Positions 10,526 to 20,233 of a stretch of 64,000 nucleotides of DNA are shown here, piece by piece. The stretch comes from Ascarosepion bandense (Eukaryota; Mollusca; Cephalopoda; Sepiida; Sepiidae): contig JBBBDQ010000192.1 in assembly GCA_037127315.1 (NCBI GenBank), forward strand, positions 5,453,501 through 5,517,500, read 5' to 3'. How positions within the stretch are numbered: the first letter of the stretch is position 1; the number at the start of each line of letters is the position of its first letter. Made by a program: the position numbers and the translations under genes. Under the pieces are notes generated by a model, which had not been told where the DNA came from, searched no databases, and saw nothing but the letters and a program-made list of their open reading frames with translations.

Positions 10526-12268
10526 CTGGTTAATATTAACCAGTGTCAGTCTACTTTAGACTGTATAAAATGGTTTAACCGAGTAGAAAAAATAGGCATT
10601 GTGCCATCATCAAATATGGCGTGAAAGATTTTTACCCCTCCATAACAGAAAAAATATTTAATGATGCTATCAACCCAGCTAAGGAATATAACAAGGTTTC
10701 TACAGAGGAAGTACAACTTATTAGGCATTGCTGTAAAACCTTGCTCTATTATGAGGATTCAGTGTGGACTAAGAAATCGGATATCTATGGATTTGACAAT
10801 CCCATGGGAGCAAATGATGGAGCAGAGGTGGCGGAGTTGGTAAGATGCTTCCTCCTATACAAACTAAATGACTTAATTGACTTTCACAACCACAGGTTGT
10901 ACAGGGATGACAGTCTTATTATTGTAGATTGTAGTACACCCCAGCATTGTGATAGGATTAGGAAACAATTGCATAAATTTTTCAAAAATAATGGCTTTGC
11001 TATTGATATAGAGTGTAACCTTAAAATCGTTAATTATTTAGACATAATATTAATAATGGTACGGTTGCTCTGTACACTAAAGAAAATTACATTCCTATGT
11101 CAGTCAGTTGAGTGCCATATGTGATACACACTTGGGTGATCATGTCTCGACAGAGACATGACTGACTGGGCAGAAGATTATCCTGCAGTAGGTTGCCATT
11201 GCTTTAGACTGGTTGCCGACCAAGGCTATAGAACCCAATCTGTCCTGTTATTTAACCCATAACTGGAAGCAATATGCGGATGAATACCTTTCCCAAGGGT
11301 ATTTGCACGTAAGTGAATGCAATGAATTCAGCTGGAATTCGAACTCGGCTCCCCGATTTCTCTTTCTGAGCCGATATCCAATGCACCACAACACACATCC
11401 CCTATGTACATACATAAAAAATCTAATCACCCTAATCACATAATAAATAGTATACCCAAAAGTATTGCTTATCGATTATCCACAAATTCTTCTAATTGCA
11501 ATATTTTTGATAAATCCAAAAAAATACACCAAGATGCATTACGGAAAAGTGGATATAAAGATAAGTTAGAGTTTGTTACATCCAAATCCCCTAAAAATAA
11601 AAACAGACATAGAAGGATTATATGGTTTAACCCCACTTTTAACAAGGAAGTTAAAACTAAAATAGGCAAAAAGTTTTTATCGATGTTAAATAGAAACTTC
11701 CGTAAAGATAATCCTCTCCACAAAATCTTCAATAAAAACACCATAAAATTAAATTATCCTTGTTTGCCGAATATAGGTACAATCATTAAAGACCTAAATA
11801 AAATCAAAATTAGAAAGTCAGACATTAACAATAGAAATTCATTTAATTGTAGAATAAAATCAAATTGCCCCCTTAATGAAAAATGTCAGCAATCTTGCGT
11901 GGTTTATAAAGTTCAGGTTTATAAAAATAATAAGGACCTCCAACCTAAGATATATAGGTACCACACAGGATTCTTTCAAAATTAGGTTTTACAACCACTT
12001 AAGTACTTTTAAGCATCATAAGTATAGTCATAACACTTCTCTGGCGTCCTACATGTGGGACATTAAAATTTCTACTAATACTGATCCTATTTTAAAATGG
12101 GAAATTTTAAAACGATGTTCCAAGTACAAGCCGGGGAGTAAGTTCTGCAATTTATGCGGGGAAGAAAAGTTAGCCATTGCATTATTCAAACCTGTGCAGA
12201 ATTTATTAAATTCAAAAACTGAAATTCTTCATAAATGTATCCATATGAAAAACTGTTTGCTCAATTAG
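10526..12268 (+). pseudogene. Penelope-like retroelement, RT plus GIY-YIG, interrupted
   Basis: Homology starts at about 10526 (STLDCIKWFNRVEK), shifts frame near 10590, then runs through VKDFYPSITEKIF, an RT motif, and LYRDDSLI near 10897, where PLEs carry their RDD/ADD box, to NLKIVNYLDIIL. A SINE at 11101-11393 breaks the frame. Beyond it the coding resumes with YIHKKSNHPNHII and reaches a cysteine cluster (CRIKSNCPLNEKCQQSC) and the nuclease part: VYKVQV, then after another frameshift IGTTQDSFKIRFYNHLSTF, and CNLCGEEKLAI with the end at 12268. PLEs encode a telomerase-related RT and a GIY-YIG endonuclease. This copy is 5'-truncated and has two frameshifts and one insertion, so it is inactive. 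Confidence 0.8.
11101..11393 (-). mobile_element. tRNA-derived SINE inserted in the PLE
   Basis: Near full length. On the minus strand it reads A box (GCATTGGATATCGGCTCAG region), B box GAGTTCGAATTCC, the CCCTTGGGAAAGGTATTCAT body, CTATAGCCTTGGTCGGCAAC, and the TCAGTCATGTCTC ... CAACTGACTG 3' end. CCTATGT flanks it at 11094-11100 and 11401-11407, a plausible target-site duplication. Removing one copy plus the SINE restores the PLE reading frame (ENYIPM to YIHKKS). Confidence 0.8.
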
Positions 12269-12404
12269 CCTCCTGTTTAATTGTTCTCAATCTGTTTTTT
12301 TTTCCCCTTAATAAAGTTTATCCCTGCACTTTTTCTTGAATTTGTTATCTTCCTTGTTTAAGCTGAAATTCTACATATATGCTGCATAATTTCTAAGCCT
12401 TTAG

Positions 12405-12455
12405 TCAATTTTCCCTGACGAGCTGTTAAGTGAAACCGTGGTAGGTTAAGGGTCA
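12405..12455 (+). ncRNA. Minimal hammerhead-ribozyme-like motif 3' of the PLE
   Basis: CTGACGA lies at 12415-12421, a 3-bp stem II (GCT/AGT, one wobble) at 12422-12431, GAAA at 12432-12435, stem III of two to three pairs (ACC 12435-12437 with GGT 12440-12442), and H17 A at 12443. Stem I is short: CC (12413-12414) with GG (12444-12445), two mismatches, then AA/TT. PLEs are known to carry minimal hammerheads with very short stem III in their terminal repeats. The motif alone could arise by chance; its position supports it. Confidence 0.45.
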
Positions 12456-12742
12456 CTCTTAGATTTTTGATTTTGTTTGCTCTACTTTCGCTTTGAGTGC
12501 TTTGTGTACTTTGCTTTCGTATTGAGCTCTTTATTGTTAAGGTTTTCATCTTGGGGTTTTTTTTCTTTCTTGTGAATGCTTGACTTTTTGTTCAAGTATT
12601 TCGTTTGTTTCTTTTTTTTCTCCTTCTTTTCCCCCGGGTTAGTTCCCGGTGAGTTTCAAGACGATCTCATTTGTAGTTTAAGTATTGTAAGTTTTGACAG
12701 AATTAGTTCTGTTGCTATTGGTATTAATACTATAATTAATAT

Positions 12743-12744
<2 letters not shown>

Positions 12745-12787
<43 letters not shown>
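12745..12787. repeat. (TA)n microsatellite
   Basis: About 21 uninterrupted TA units. Confidence 0.9.
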
Positions 12788-12789
<2 letters not shown>

Positions 12790-13049
12790 GGGCTTGCCAG
12801 TGAACATACGAGCATCCAGCAACCTCATTCAGTTTTTATGTTTGTATTCTATGTGACACTTAAATTTCACTAGTAACCTGCATTGAAGTTCATATATTGT
12901 GCAACAGCAAGTATCTTGGGACATAGCAACAGGAATATTTTCTGATGTTTTTTTGCTGCTGTTTTTAATCTCTTAGTCAATACAACTGATTTTGAAGTTT
13001 CTGATACCACACTAGCACAAATATATCCAGCTATTTTTATTCAGGGCAA

Positions 13050-13215
13050 CTTGCTCAAAGTTAGTATGAGGCTCATTGACAGCTGGGAAGTTACATTTCA
13101 CCTTGTCTTTATACCTGAGCCATAGCTATTCAGCAGTCTTTGTCCACTGTCAAGCTGGCTATACATGAAAACCTTAGGTATTCTGTCATCACTCATCCTT
13201 GCAACATGACAAGCC
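13050..13215 (-). pseudogene. LINE C-terminal relic
   Basis: The minus strand reads LHWACHVARMSDDRIPKVF, then YSQLDSGQR. This is the 'LRWAGHV.RM.D.R.PK' signature after the RT domain of RTE/endonuclease-RT type LINEs. No more of the element is preserved. Confidence 0.55.
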
Positions 13216-13756
13216 CAGTGAAGTTGTGACTGTATTAGTAATATATCATTTTCATGTTAGGATTTAAATTAGGAATGAACTGTTCACAGTTCATGTGTAT
13301 TTATTAAGTGTTTTCAGCTTTCAATAGACATCAGTTGTTGTCAAGATTTAAAGTCTAGTGATGACTATTTACTGCTATTTTAAATATGATGTCTTAGTAA
13401 TTTTTTTATTCTTAAATGTATTTGATTTCATATGAATGTAATATTAATTTTTTATATGAATTTCTGTGATGCCATCTGAATGTGGTGTTATATATAATGT
13501 TATATAAGAGGATTAAAAAGTTAATAAAAAATCCTCTACAAAGAAACTCCTTTGGTTCTTAATAAAACTGATATCAATAAAACTTACATAGCATGAAAAA
13601 TAAAAACTCTTTGATAATGGTTTATGAAAACCAAAACTATTCAGATATTGATCATTTATATTTAAACTTTCAGCAGAAACAAGAAAAAAATCTCAAATGT
13701 AATAAAAATAAACAAAAAATTTCTTAACAAAGAAATTTTGTTGGTCTTTAACCACA

Positions 13757-13757
<1 letters not shown>
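13216..13757. other. AT-rich, no gene recognised
   Basis: There is a small hairpin near 13507-13540 (AGAGGATT ... AATCCTCT) and otherwise nothing. Confidence 0.4.
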
Positions 13758-13788
<31 letters not shown>

Positions 13789-13791
<3 letters not shown>

Positions 13792-14142
13792 TACCGGGCA
13801 TAATTAATAGGCCACCCCAGTGTTTAAAAAAAATGATGTATTTAATACTATTTTTAGTGTTTATTGCCAATTGAATAATTGTAAATTAAAATAGAATAGT
13901 TCTTTTGTTAATACTGCACAATAACATGTGCATCAAATGAATTTATAAATATTTAATAATTACTTATATTGCAGTTTCATCAATGAAAGAATAAAGAAAA
14001 TTTAGGGTGATTCAGATGAGTTCATCTTTGCTTCCTTGCCTTGTAAAATTTTGCAAAGTAATAATAACAAAAGAACTATTCTATTTTCATTTAAAATTAT
14101 CCACTTCGCAATAAATACTAAAAATAATTATGGCCGGTAGTG
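13789..14142. mobile_element. Tc1-type MITE with ~130-bp terminal inverted repeats
   Basis: The ends are CACTACCGGGCATAATTA (13789) and the inverse TAATTATGGCCGGTAGTG (ending 14142). The complementarity continues inward over about 130 bp, including AAATAGAATAGTTCTTTTGTTA on one side and its inverse on the other (with mismatches). TA flanks the left end inside a (TA)n array, as expected for Tc1/mariner target choice; the right TA is eroded (TGTGTATA). There is no transposase. Confidence 0.75.
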
Positions 14143-14163
14143 TGTGTATATATATATATATAT

Positions 14164-14206
<43 letters not shown>
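14143..14206. repeat. (TA)n/(CA)n microsatellite
   Basis: TA run followed by about 19 CA units. Confidence 0.9.
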
Positions 14207-14209
<3 letters not shown>

Positions 14210-14911
14210 TTGCTGAAAAATTCTCAGCCCTCATTTGAGCATACAACTAACAAAGCTAAATTTAATTAGTGAATATTTGCATCAAATACAATGTTTTAGA
14301 GTGATTCAATTTTAACAACGTCTTATGCAAAATCTATTTATTTTTTAAATTCAACATCATTTACAATCTTATTTTGTTGAATTAATCTGATAAAACTGAT
14401 AATATTTAGAAGAAAATTTGTCAAAACATGATGCACTTGGTGACATGTTGAAATTTTTACCTTTTGTCAGCAATGTTTTAAAGGCTTTGGTGACAAGGCT
14501 TTTGTTAGCATGACTTTAGGGTCGAGCAACTTCTTTTTACAGAAACCCTTTAACCCCAGAAGCAAACCAGCCATGTCTGTGCATGGATATGGAATGTAGA
14601 TTGTATATATGATAAGAGATTAGAAGATGAAAGACAAATCACAGATTAAAGAAAAGTAAACAGAAATACAAATAAATAAATAAAAGAAAATGTAAATCCT
14701 TGTGCAAGACATGGTTAAAGAGGTAAATAGTGGTCAAATTCTGCAAATGAAAATTCTTCCACACTCAGCAACCCCCTGTGTCTTAGTGGCTTTAGTGCCT
14801 TTCTTAGGGTGAACTTGAATAAAAGAAATTGCTTATAAATGTGAGTCACTTTCTATATAAAACTCGAGTAGTCATGAGAGGAAAAAATTTTCTGCATATA
14901 GGTCGTGAGGG

Positions 14912-14952
<41 letters not shown>

Positions 14953-15167
14953 GAACAACAGTCTTCATTATAATAGAGAGGATATATATATATTTTTTCA
15001 TGACTCAACAACATAAAGCAAAAAAATAAAATAAGGCACTGTTAAAGAGCAAATACATGGCAAGAGCTCTCATAACTATTAGTAAATTTTAATAACTTGT
15101 AGCAAAGAGAATGAACTGAGCCAACACTGCCTCACTATTGTCTCTCTCTCCATGAGTGTGACATGAA

Positions 15168-15210
<43 letters not shown>

Positions 15211-16070
15211 AACACACACAAATAAATGCACAATGTTCTTTATTATAATAGAGAGAATCTTATGTGGATTAATAAAATATGTGTATTATAAATTTCTCTT
15301 ATTTACACAAAGAGTTTACCTTCCTTTTTGTTACATTTTTGACTATTGCAGTTGTTGAATGTCTTAGCAGTCTTCATACTTGTTTGCTTATAGAAATCTC
15401 AAAAATATACAAGTCTACATTTATGTAACAACCTTTTAATAGTTAGTTTGAAGTACATAAATGTGAAGAAGTACAACAGATATTTGAACCAGAAATGAGC
15501 CTTTCCCAGAACTGAATTAATTATATTCTTTTGGAGAAACAGTTTTTTATAACAGAACTGTGCATTGTATTTTAATTAGATAAGTGTTATTATTTGATAT
15601 AATGGATTCAGTTGCTGCTACTGTGATGGCTGCAAAAAATAATATTCCTTTAGAAAACAGAAACAACTGAACATCACATAATTGTTGTTTTCTTAAAAAG
15701 AATTGAAAGTTAAAAGACAAGGAACTTCTTTCAAAAGTAATTGTCAATTCAAATGATGTTAAATAATTTTAGACTAAGCTCAAGATGAAAAAATATTTTC
15801 TTCTTCTTCTTCTTTTTCTTCTTCTTCTATTTGCTGCATCCCTTCAGGATATAAATCCTTGTACAAATTAATTGAAACAATTGTTTTAGTTGCCTTTCTT
15901 TCACCATACAGTCAATTTTAGATCCACTGGAGTGGCAGGATATAATTGATTCCTATTTTTTCTTCAGATTAGGTCATTTGCAGTGGTGTGCAGTAATAAG
16001 AATAATAACAAGATAGCGTACAAAAAATTGTAACACTACATGAACACACTGGCAAGCCTTATAAAGAGAT
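14207..16070. repeat. Repeat-poor stretch with two related TA-flanked segments
   Basis: (TA)n at about 14915-14949 and 15171-15207 is each followed by a similar segment (TCATTATAATAGAGAGGA near 14965 and TTTATTATAATAGAGAGAAT near 15239). A (TTC)n tract lies near 15797-15828. I see no gene. Confidence 0.4.
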
Positions 16071-16079
16071 TGTGGATAT

Positions 16080-16245
16080 TATTGGTGCCTTTTCTTTGTT
16101 TCTAATGAAATTTTCCCATTTCTCAGCACTTTGATAAACTTTTGGAATGCTTCTTTTGCTAGTCCAATGCATATTTGGATCTTGACGTTTCATTTTCCAT
16201 CCTCTGTTAAAACACTTCCTAGATATTTCAATTTTACACCTGCTT
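16080..16245 (-). pseudogene. LINE endonuclease-RT relic, C-terminal part
   Basis: The minus strand reads AGVKLKYLGSVLTEDGK, a stop, IGLAKEAFQKFIKVLRNGKI and SLETKKR, the segment just after the RT palm in this family. It is head-to-head with the next copy. Confidence 0.6.
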
Positions 16246-16279
16246 GATGTTTATTATTATTTATTAAATTGTGAAATTG

Positions 16280-16690
16280 CCAAGCTATAAATTAGAGAAA
16301 TCAACAAGAAATTACAGAAATTTTACTATCTAGGTAATGTTAAACAGACAATGGAAAATGTGGCACAGAAATCCAAAGGAATACTGAAATAGCAAAAGAG
16401 GTCATCCAAAAGCTAAGCAAAGTATTAAGAAACAAGAAAATTTTGTTATAAATAAATAGCAGAATGTTGAACTGCTATATAATATCAATCCTCCTATATG
16501 GCAGTGAATCCTGAACAATTTCTTTACAGATGGATAAAAGACATACAGCAACAGAGATAAGGTTTTAAAGAAGCATGCTGATAATACTACAGATAGTAAA
16601 TGGATAAATAGAGCTACAAAAGATAAGAAGTCGTGGAGACCCATGATTGTTGCCATCATTAAGGGAGATAGTACATAAAAGAAGACCTAG
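16280..16690 (+). pseudogene. LINE endonuclease-RT relic, same family, opposite strand
   Basis: Frame-broken + strand translation preserves KFYYLGNV, SILLYGS (near 16485-16506), RATKDKKSWRPMI-like text and the end of the family. It overlaps the family segment carried by the preceding minus copy, making an inverted pair. Confidence 0.55.
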
Positions 16691-16710
16691 AAGAAGAAGA
16701 AGAGGAGAAA

Positions 16711-16740
<30 letters not shown>
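16690..16740 (+). repeat. (GAA)n/(GAT)n tract
   Basis: AGAAGAAGAAGA followed by about nine GAT units. Confidence 0.85.
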
Positions 16741-16741
<1 letters not shown>

Positions 16742-17179
16742 CACAGAACAGATTTATAGCCATTAACAGCCTTGCCATTCCAGTGGTTTAAAAGTTTCAA
16801 CATATTGAACTAGATTCTAAATGGCATCAGACAAATGGATTCTAAGACAAGAAAGCATTTTCCTAAGCATCACATGCATCATCCAAAAATTGATGGAGAT
16901 TGTCTATAAGGTTGAAGAGGTCTTATTCAGCTAGAATTGTCATACAAGACAGCTATTGGTTTACTAACATACATGGAAACAACAAAGGACTGGATGATAC
17001 AATTACTCAAACAACATGAAAACAGAAAGAAAGAATATTCAAACATTAAAAAATATTCAAACATGAAAGAAGATTGCAAATACAAATGAGATTTATATTT
17101 AGTAGATTCTGTAGAAAACCAAGACAGAACTCAAGAACCAATTGTTGTGGCAAAAAATAAGTAAAAATAAAAAAACATG

Positions 17180-18010
17180 GATGAAATTCTTGAACAAATG
17201 AAAAACAAATCTCTGCATGACCAATATCCAGGACATGATAATAAAGCTGATGTTGATAAAATTATCACTCATCAATGGCTGTGAGCATCTGAATTAAAGG
17301 CTGAAACAGAAGGCCCACTCTATTCTTGCAGCCGAAGAACAGAGTCTTTTCACTAAGAACTTTCAGGCAAATATTATACATAATAGTGTGGATCCAAAAT
17401 GTAGGTTCTGTGACAAATATCAGAAAACCATAGACCATCTAATCTTAGGATGTTCCATACTTATGGTAAATGAATATAAATATTATCATGATAGAGTGGG
17501 ACAATATTTAAACCGGACAATGTGCAAACACTTCAGAAAAGATGTTTACAAACACTGGTATGAACATTACCCAATACCTGTTACAGAAATAGAAGACATC
17601 ACAATTCTATGGAATTACACCTTCTTTACAGACAAGAAGATTGAAGCAAATAGACAGGGCATTGTTGTCAAAAACCAAAAATGAAAAACTTTCCCACTTA
17701 TTGATATAGCTTGCCCAGTGGATTGTAGCTAAGGAATTTGAAAAACTATCAAAGTATAAAAACCTGGAAATCAAAAAAAGAAAAGAAAAAAAAATCATGG
17801 GAATTGAAATAAAGTCTTAGTAGGTGTGCTTTATCATAAAAAAAGGAACACAACAACACATTGAAAAATCTCTGGAAATGCTAGCTTAAGAAAAATACGA
17901 AAAAATATCTTGATCAGTATAGCCCGCCTAAGAAGAACTTTGTCCATATAATGCTAGTGATGTTATGGGAGTTAGAAAAACAAATCATGAAGTGTAGCCA
18001 TAACAACACA
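17180..18010 (+). pseudogene. LINE C-terminal domain with CCHC-like knuckle, relic
   Basis: The longest open piece, 17388-17684, reads DPKCRFCDKYQKTIDHLILGC, a C-x2-C...H...C knuckle, followed by KHWYEHYPIPV and DITILWNYTFFTDKKIEANR. Upstream frames give TEGPLYSCSRRTESFH-type sequence and AAEEQSLFTKNFQANI. Downstream are the frame-shifted IDIACPVD and KEFEKLSKYKNLEI. This is the end domain of a non-LTR retrotransposon polyprotein (knuckle plus a PD-(D/E)XK-like fold region in the R2-like or endonuclease-RT groups). Several frameshifts show it is dead. Confidence 0.6.
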
Positions 18011-18065
18011 CCACTACTAATCTTGTAATCTTGTTAGGTAGTGTGACCATAGCAGAAATGAAAAA

Positions 18066-18106
<41 letters not shown>
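18066..18106 (+). repeat. (GAT)n microsatellite
   Basis: About 14 GAT units. The His-rich open frame on the minus strand is produced by this repeat. Confidence 0.9.
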
Positions 18107-18107
<1 letters not shown>

Positions 18108-18159
18108 GTGTATTGCTGCAATATCTAGTCTGGTGCTTTTGGTATATATCTCAAGTTTC

Positions 18160-18330
18160 TCAACAAAATCCAAAGAATGGTCTCCAATGTTATCTGTCCT
18201 GACCTGGTATCTCAACTTAGGTCACTTTCCCCCAACTGTGATGTAACTTCCTTTTGTTCTTTCTATAAATATTTTCATTGCAACCACATGAAAATAAGCA
18301 TACTACTAGATTGGCAATTAGGTCTCATAA
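18160..18330 (+). mobile_element. CR1/Jockey-group LINE, short fragment
   Basis: CTCAACAAAATCCAAAGAAT, CCTGACCTGGTATCTCAACT and CTATAAATATTTTCATTGCA match the LINE at about 22885-23000, in order. About 170 bp survive. Confidence 0.6.
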
Positions 18331-18828
18331 ATAAAATAAATAAAATTAGCCAGCAGTAAGCCTCAATTATATTTATAAGATGCTGAGTGATTTTTTAAAT
18401 TCATTTTTTAAAATGTTTAATTGGTATTTGAACAGTAGAATTATAAGTAATGTTTTTACCTGATACACATAATAGCCATATCTTTGAGTCAATCCTTGAC
18501 CATTGACCATTGCCTTTTTGATTGATTTTCAGTGCACAGGGAGATTGAGGAGTGAAACCAGTTTTAACAAATTTTAATTTAAAATTGAAGAGTGAAGAAA
18601 ATAATGTTTATTTGTCAAATTTTTTGTTGACAGAAATATTTTAGTTTGTCAGTAAAGATAATGACTAAAGATGGAAGCAGTAGATTAATAGTAAAAGGTA
18701 GCGGTTGTGACAAAACAAACAAGCAAAAGCTATAACTATACTACAGATTCAATTACAGTCAATGCTAAAAAGACAACCATGAAGATCATTAAATTTTCTC
18801 TAACTACTACAGACATTAAGAACATATG

Positions 18829-18905
18829 GGGGTGGGGTAAAATGGTTAGTGAACTAGTCTGCTTAAAAATTACTAGAGAGTTCAATTCTCACAGCTTGCC
18901 CTACA
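18829..18905 (+). mobile_element. tRNA-like head of a SINE
   Basis: A-box-like GTAAAATGGTTAGTGAACTA is followed 30-40 bp later by B-box-like GAGTTCAATTCTC. No cloverleaf acceptor closes, so I read it as a SINE remnant, not a tRNA gene. Confidence 0.4.
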
Positions 18906-20028
18906 CTTTGTTTGTGTGCATAGTAAATAACAATTACCACAGGAATTTGTGTCATAGTTAACCAGCAGCGTGGATAAAAGTTTTGATGTAATTGTTTAAT
19001 AATTCCAACCCATTATATCATGGGTTGTATAAACAGTTAGTGTACATATGTCAACTAATTCATATCTGCTGCTGAAATATTTAAAAATTAAAAAAAAAAA
19101 AATTAATTGGATTAAGACGGCTTTCATTACGAATTACTTCCCTTTATAAATGATTTCTTATTTTAAAGTACACTCTGCTTTGTCTGCATATAGGGGACCT
19201 AATTTCATTTCTTTTCATTTTTATATAACATGTTTTTTTATTTTCATTTTATGTGCTATTATTTTCTTTCAGGATGTGAGTGATCAAGATTTTCCCAAAC
19301 TTAGTAACTGTTGTCTCTGGTAAGGCTTGTACAAAATAAGGAGTTAGATCATTAGGTAATCTTATAATTTGCAATATGAGACAAGGGGAAAATATGTATT
19401 AGAACAGGTCACTATTACCACTGCCACCACCACCATCACTAACACCACCTCCACCTAAAAAAATGTGAAAGAGACCATCACTGAAATCTTTGTCATTAGC
19501 CATATAAATATATAGTATGACCACTTTTATTTCTGGTGACAGATTCTTTCATCTCCTCCCCTTCCCCACAGCATCCTGGGGAACCTCTTGAATACCTTCC
19601 TCCTACTCTACCATATTTCACATTGGTCAGGATTGACCTAGGTATGTGTTTCAACCCAATTAGTGAGCAGCTGGAAGATATTAAGTGCAGAATGTAGGAC
19701 ACATCTGTTGTGGTTTGGATTGTTTGGCTAGGTTAATGCAGAAAACAAATTGATGTGTGTGTGCGTGTGTGTGTGTGTGTGTGCATGCATGTGTGTATGC
19801 ATGTGTGTGTGCGCATGTGTGTAAAATTTCAGATAGTATATATCTGCAAAAAGACAATATGAATAAAGACAAAAGGAAAAATTATCTTAGCTGACAGATG
19901 TCTTCCTCTGAGTTGATAAAGTCCTTGCCTTTTCTAAGTGCAGCTTAGATGTGGTATGAGGCCGAAGAGTCCCTCAGTCAATGATATACTTTGGATCAGA
20001 TAAGTTTTCCTTTATTTTCTTCTTCCAT
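18906..20028. other. No gene recognised
   Basis: GT/CA-rich microsatellite near 19757-19822 and otherwise mixed unique sequence. The short open frames here have no homology I recognise. Confidence 0.4.
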
Positions 20029-20055
20029 ATCTATCTATCTATCTATCTATCTATC

Positions 20056-20093
<38 letters not shown>

Positions 20094-20110
20094 CAGACAG
20101 ACAGACAAAG
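20029..20110. repeat. (ATCT)n followed by (AG)n and (ACAG)n
   Basis: Compound microsatellite directly before the LINE copy. Confidence 0.9.
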
Positions 20111-20233
20111 AGGGAGAGCTAGTTGATTGGGGATTATTAAAAGTGAAATAGTAAATCACCAAAAAAAAACAACAACAACAATCTTAGCACTAAGCATCAT
20201 CACAACTCAACACTATATATATATTTATGTATC

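Noticed and set aside
10525..10544. 20-bp perfect palindrome ACTGGTTAATATTAACCAGT
   Set aside because: It lies inside the PLE coding homology (LVNINQ), so it is probably a coding coincidence.
17985..18215. Open frame with a poly-His run
   Set aside because: The histidines come from the (GAT)n microsatellite read on the minus strand.
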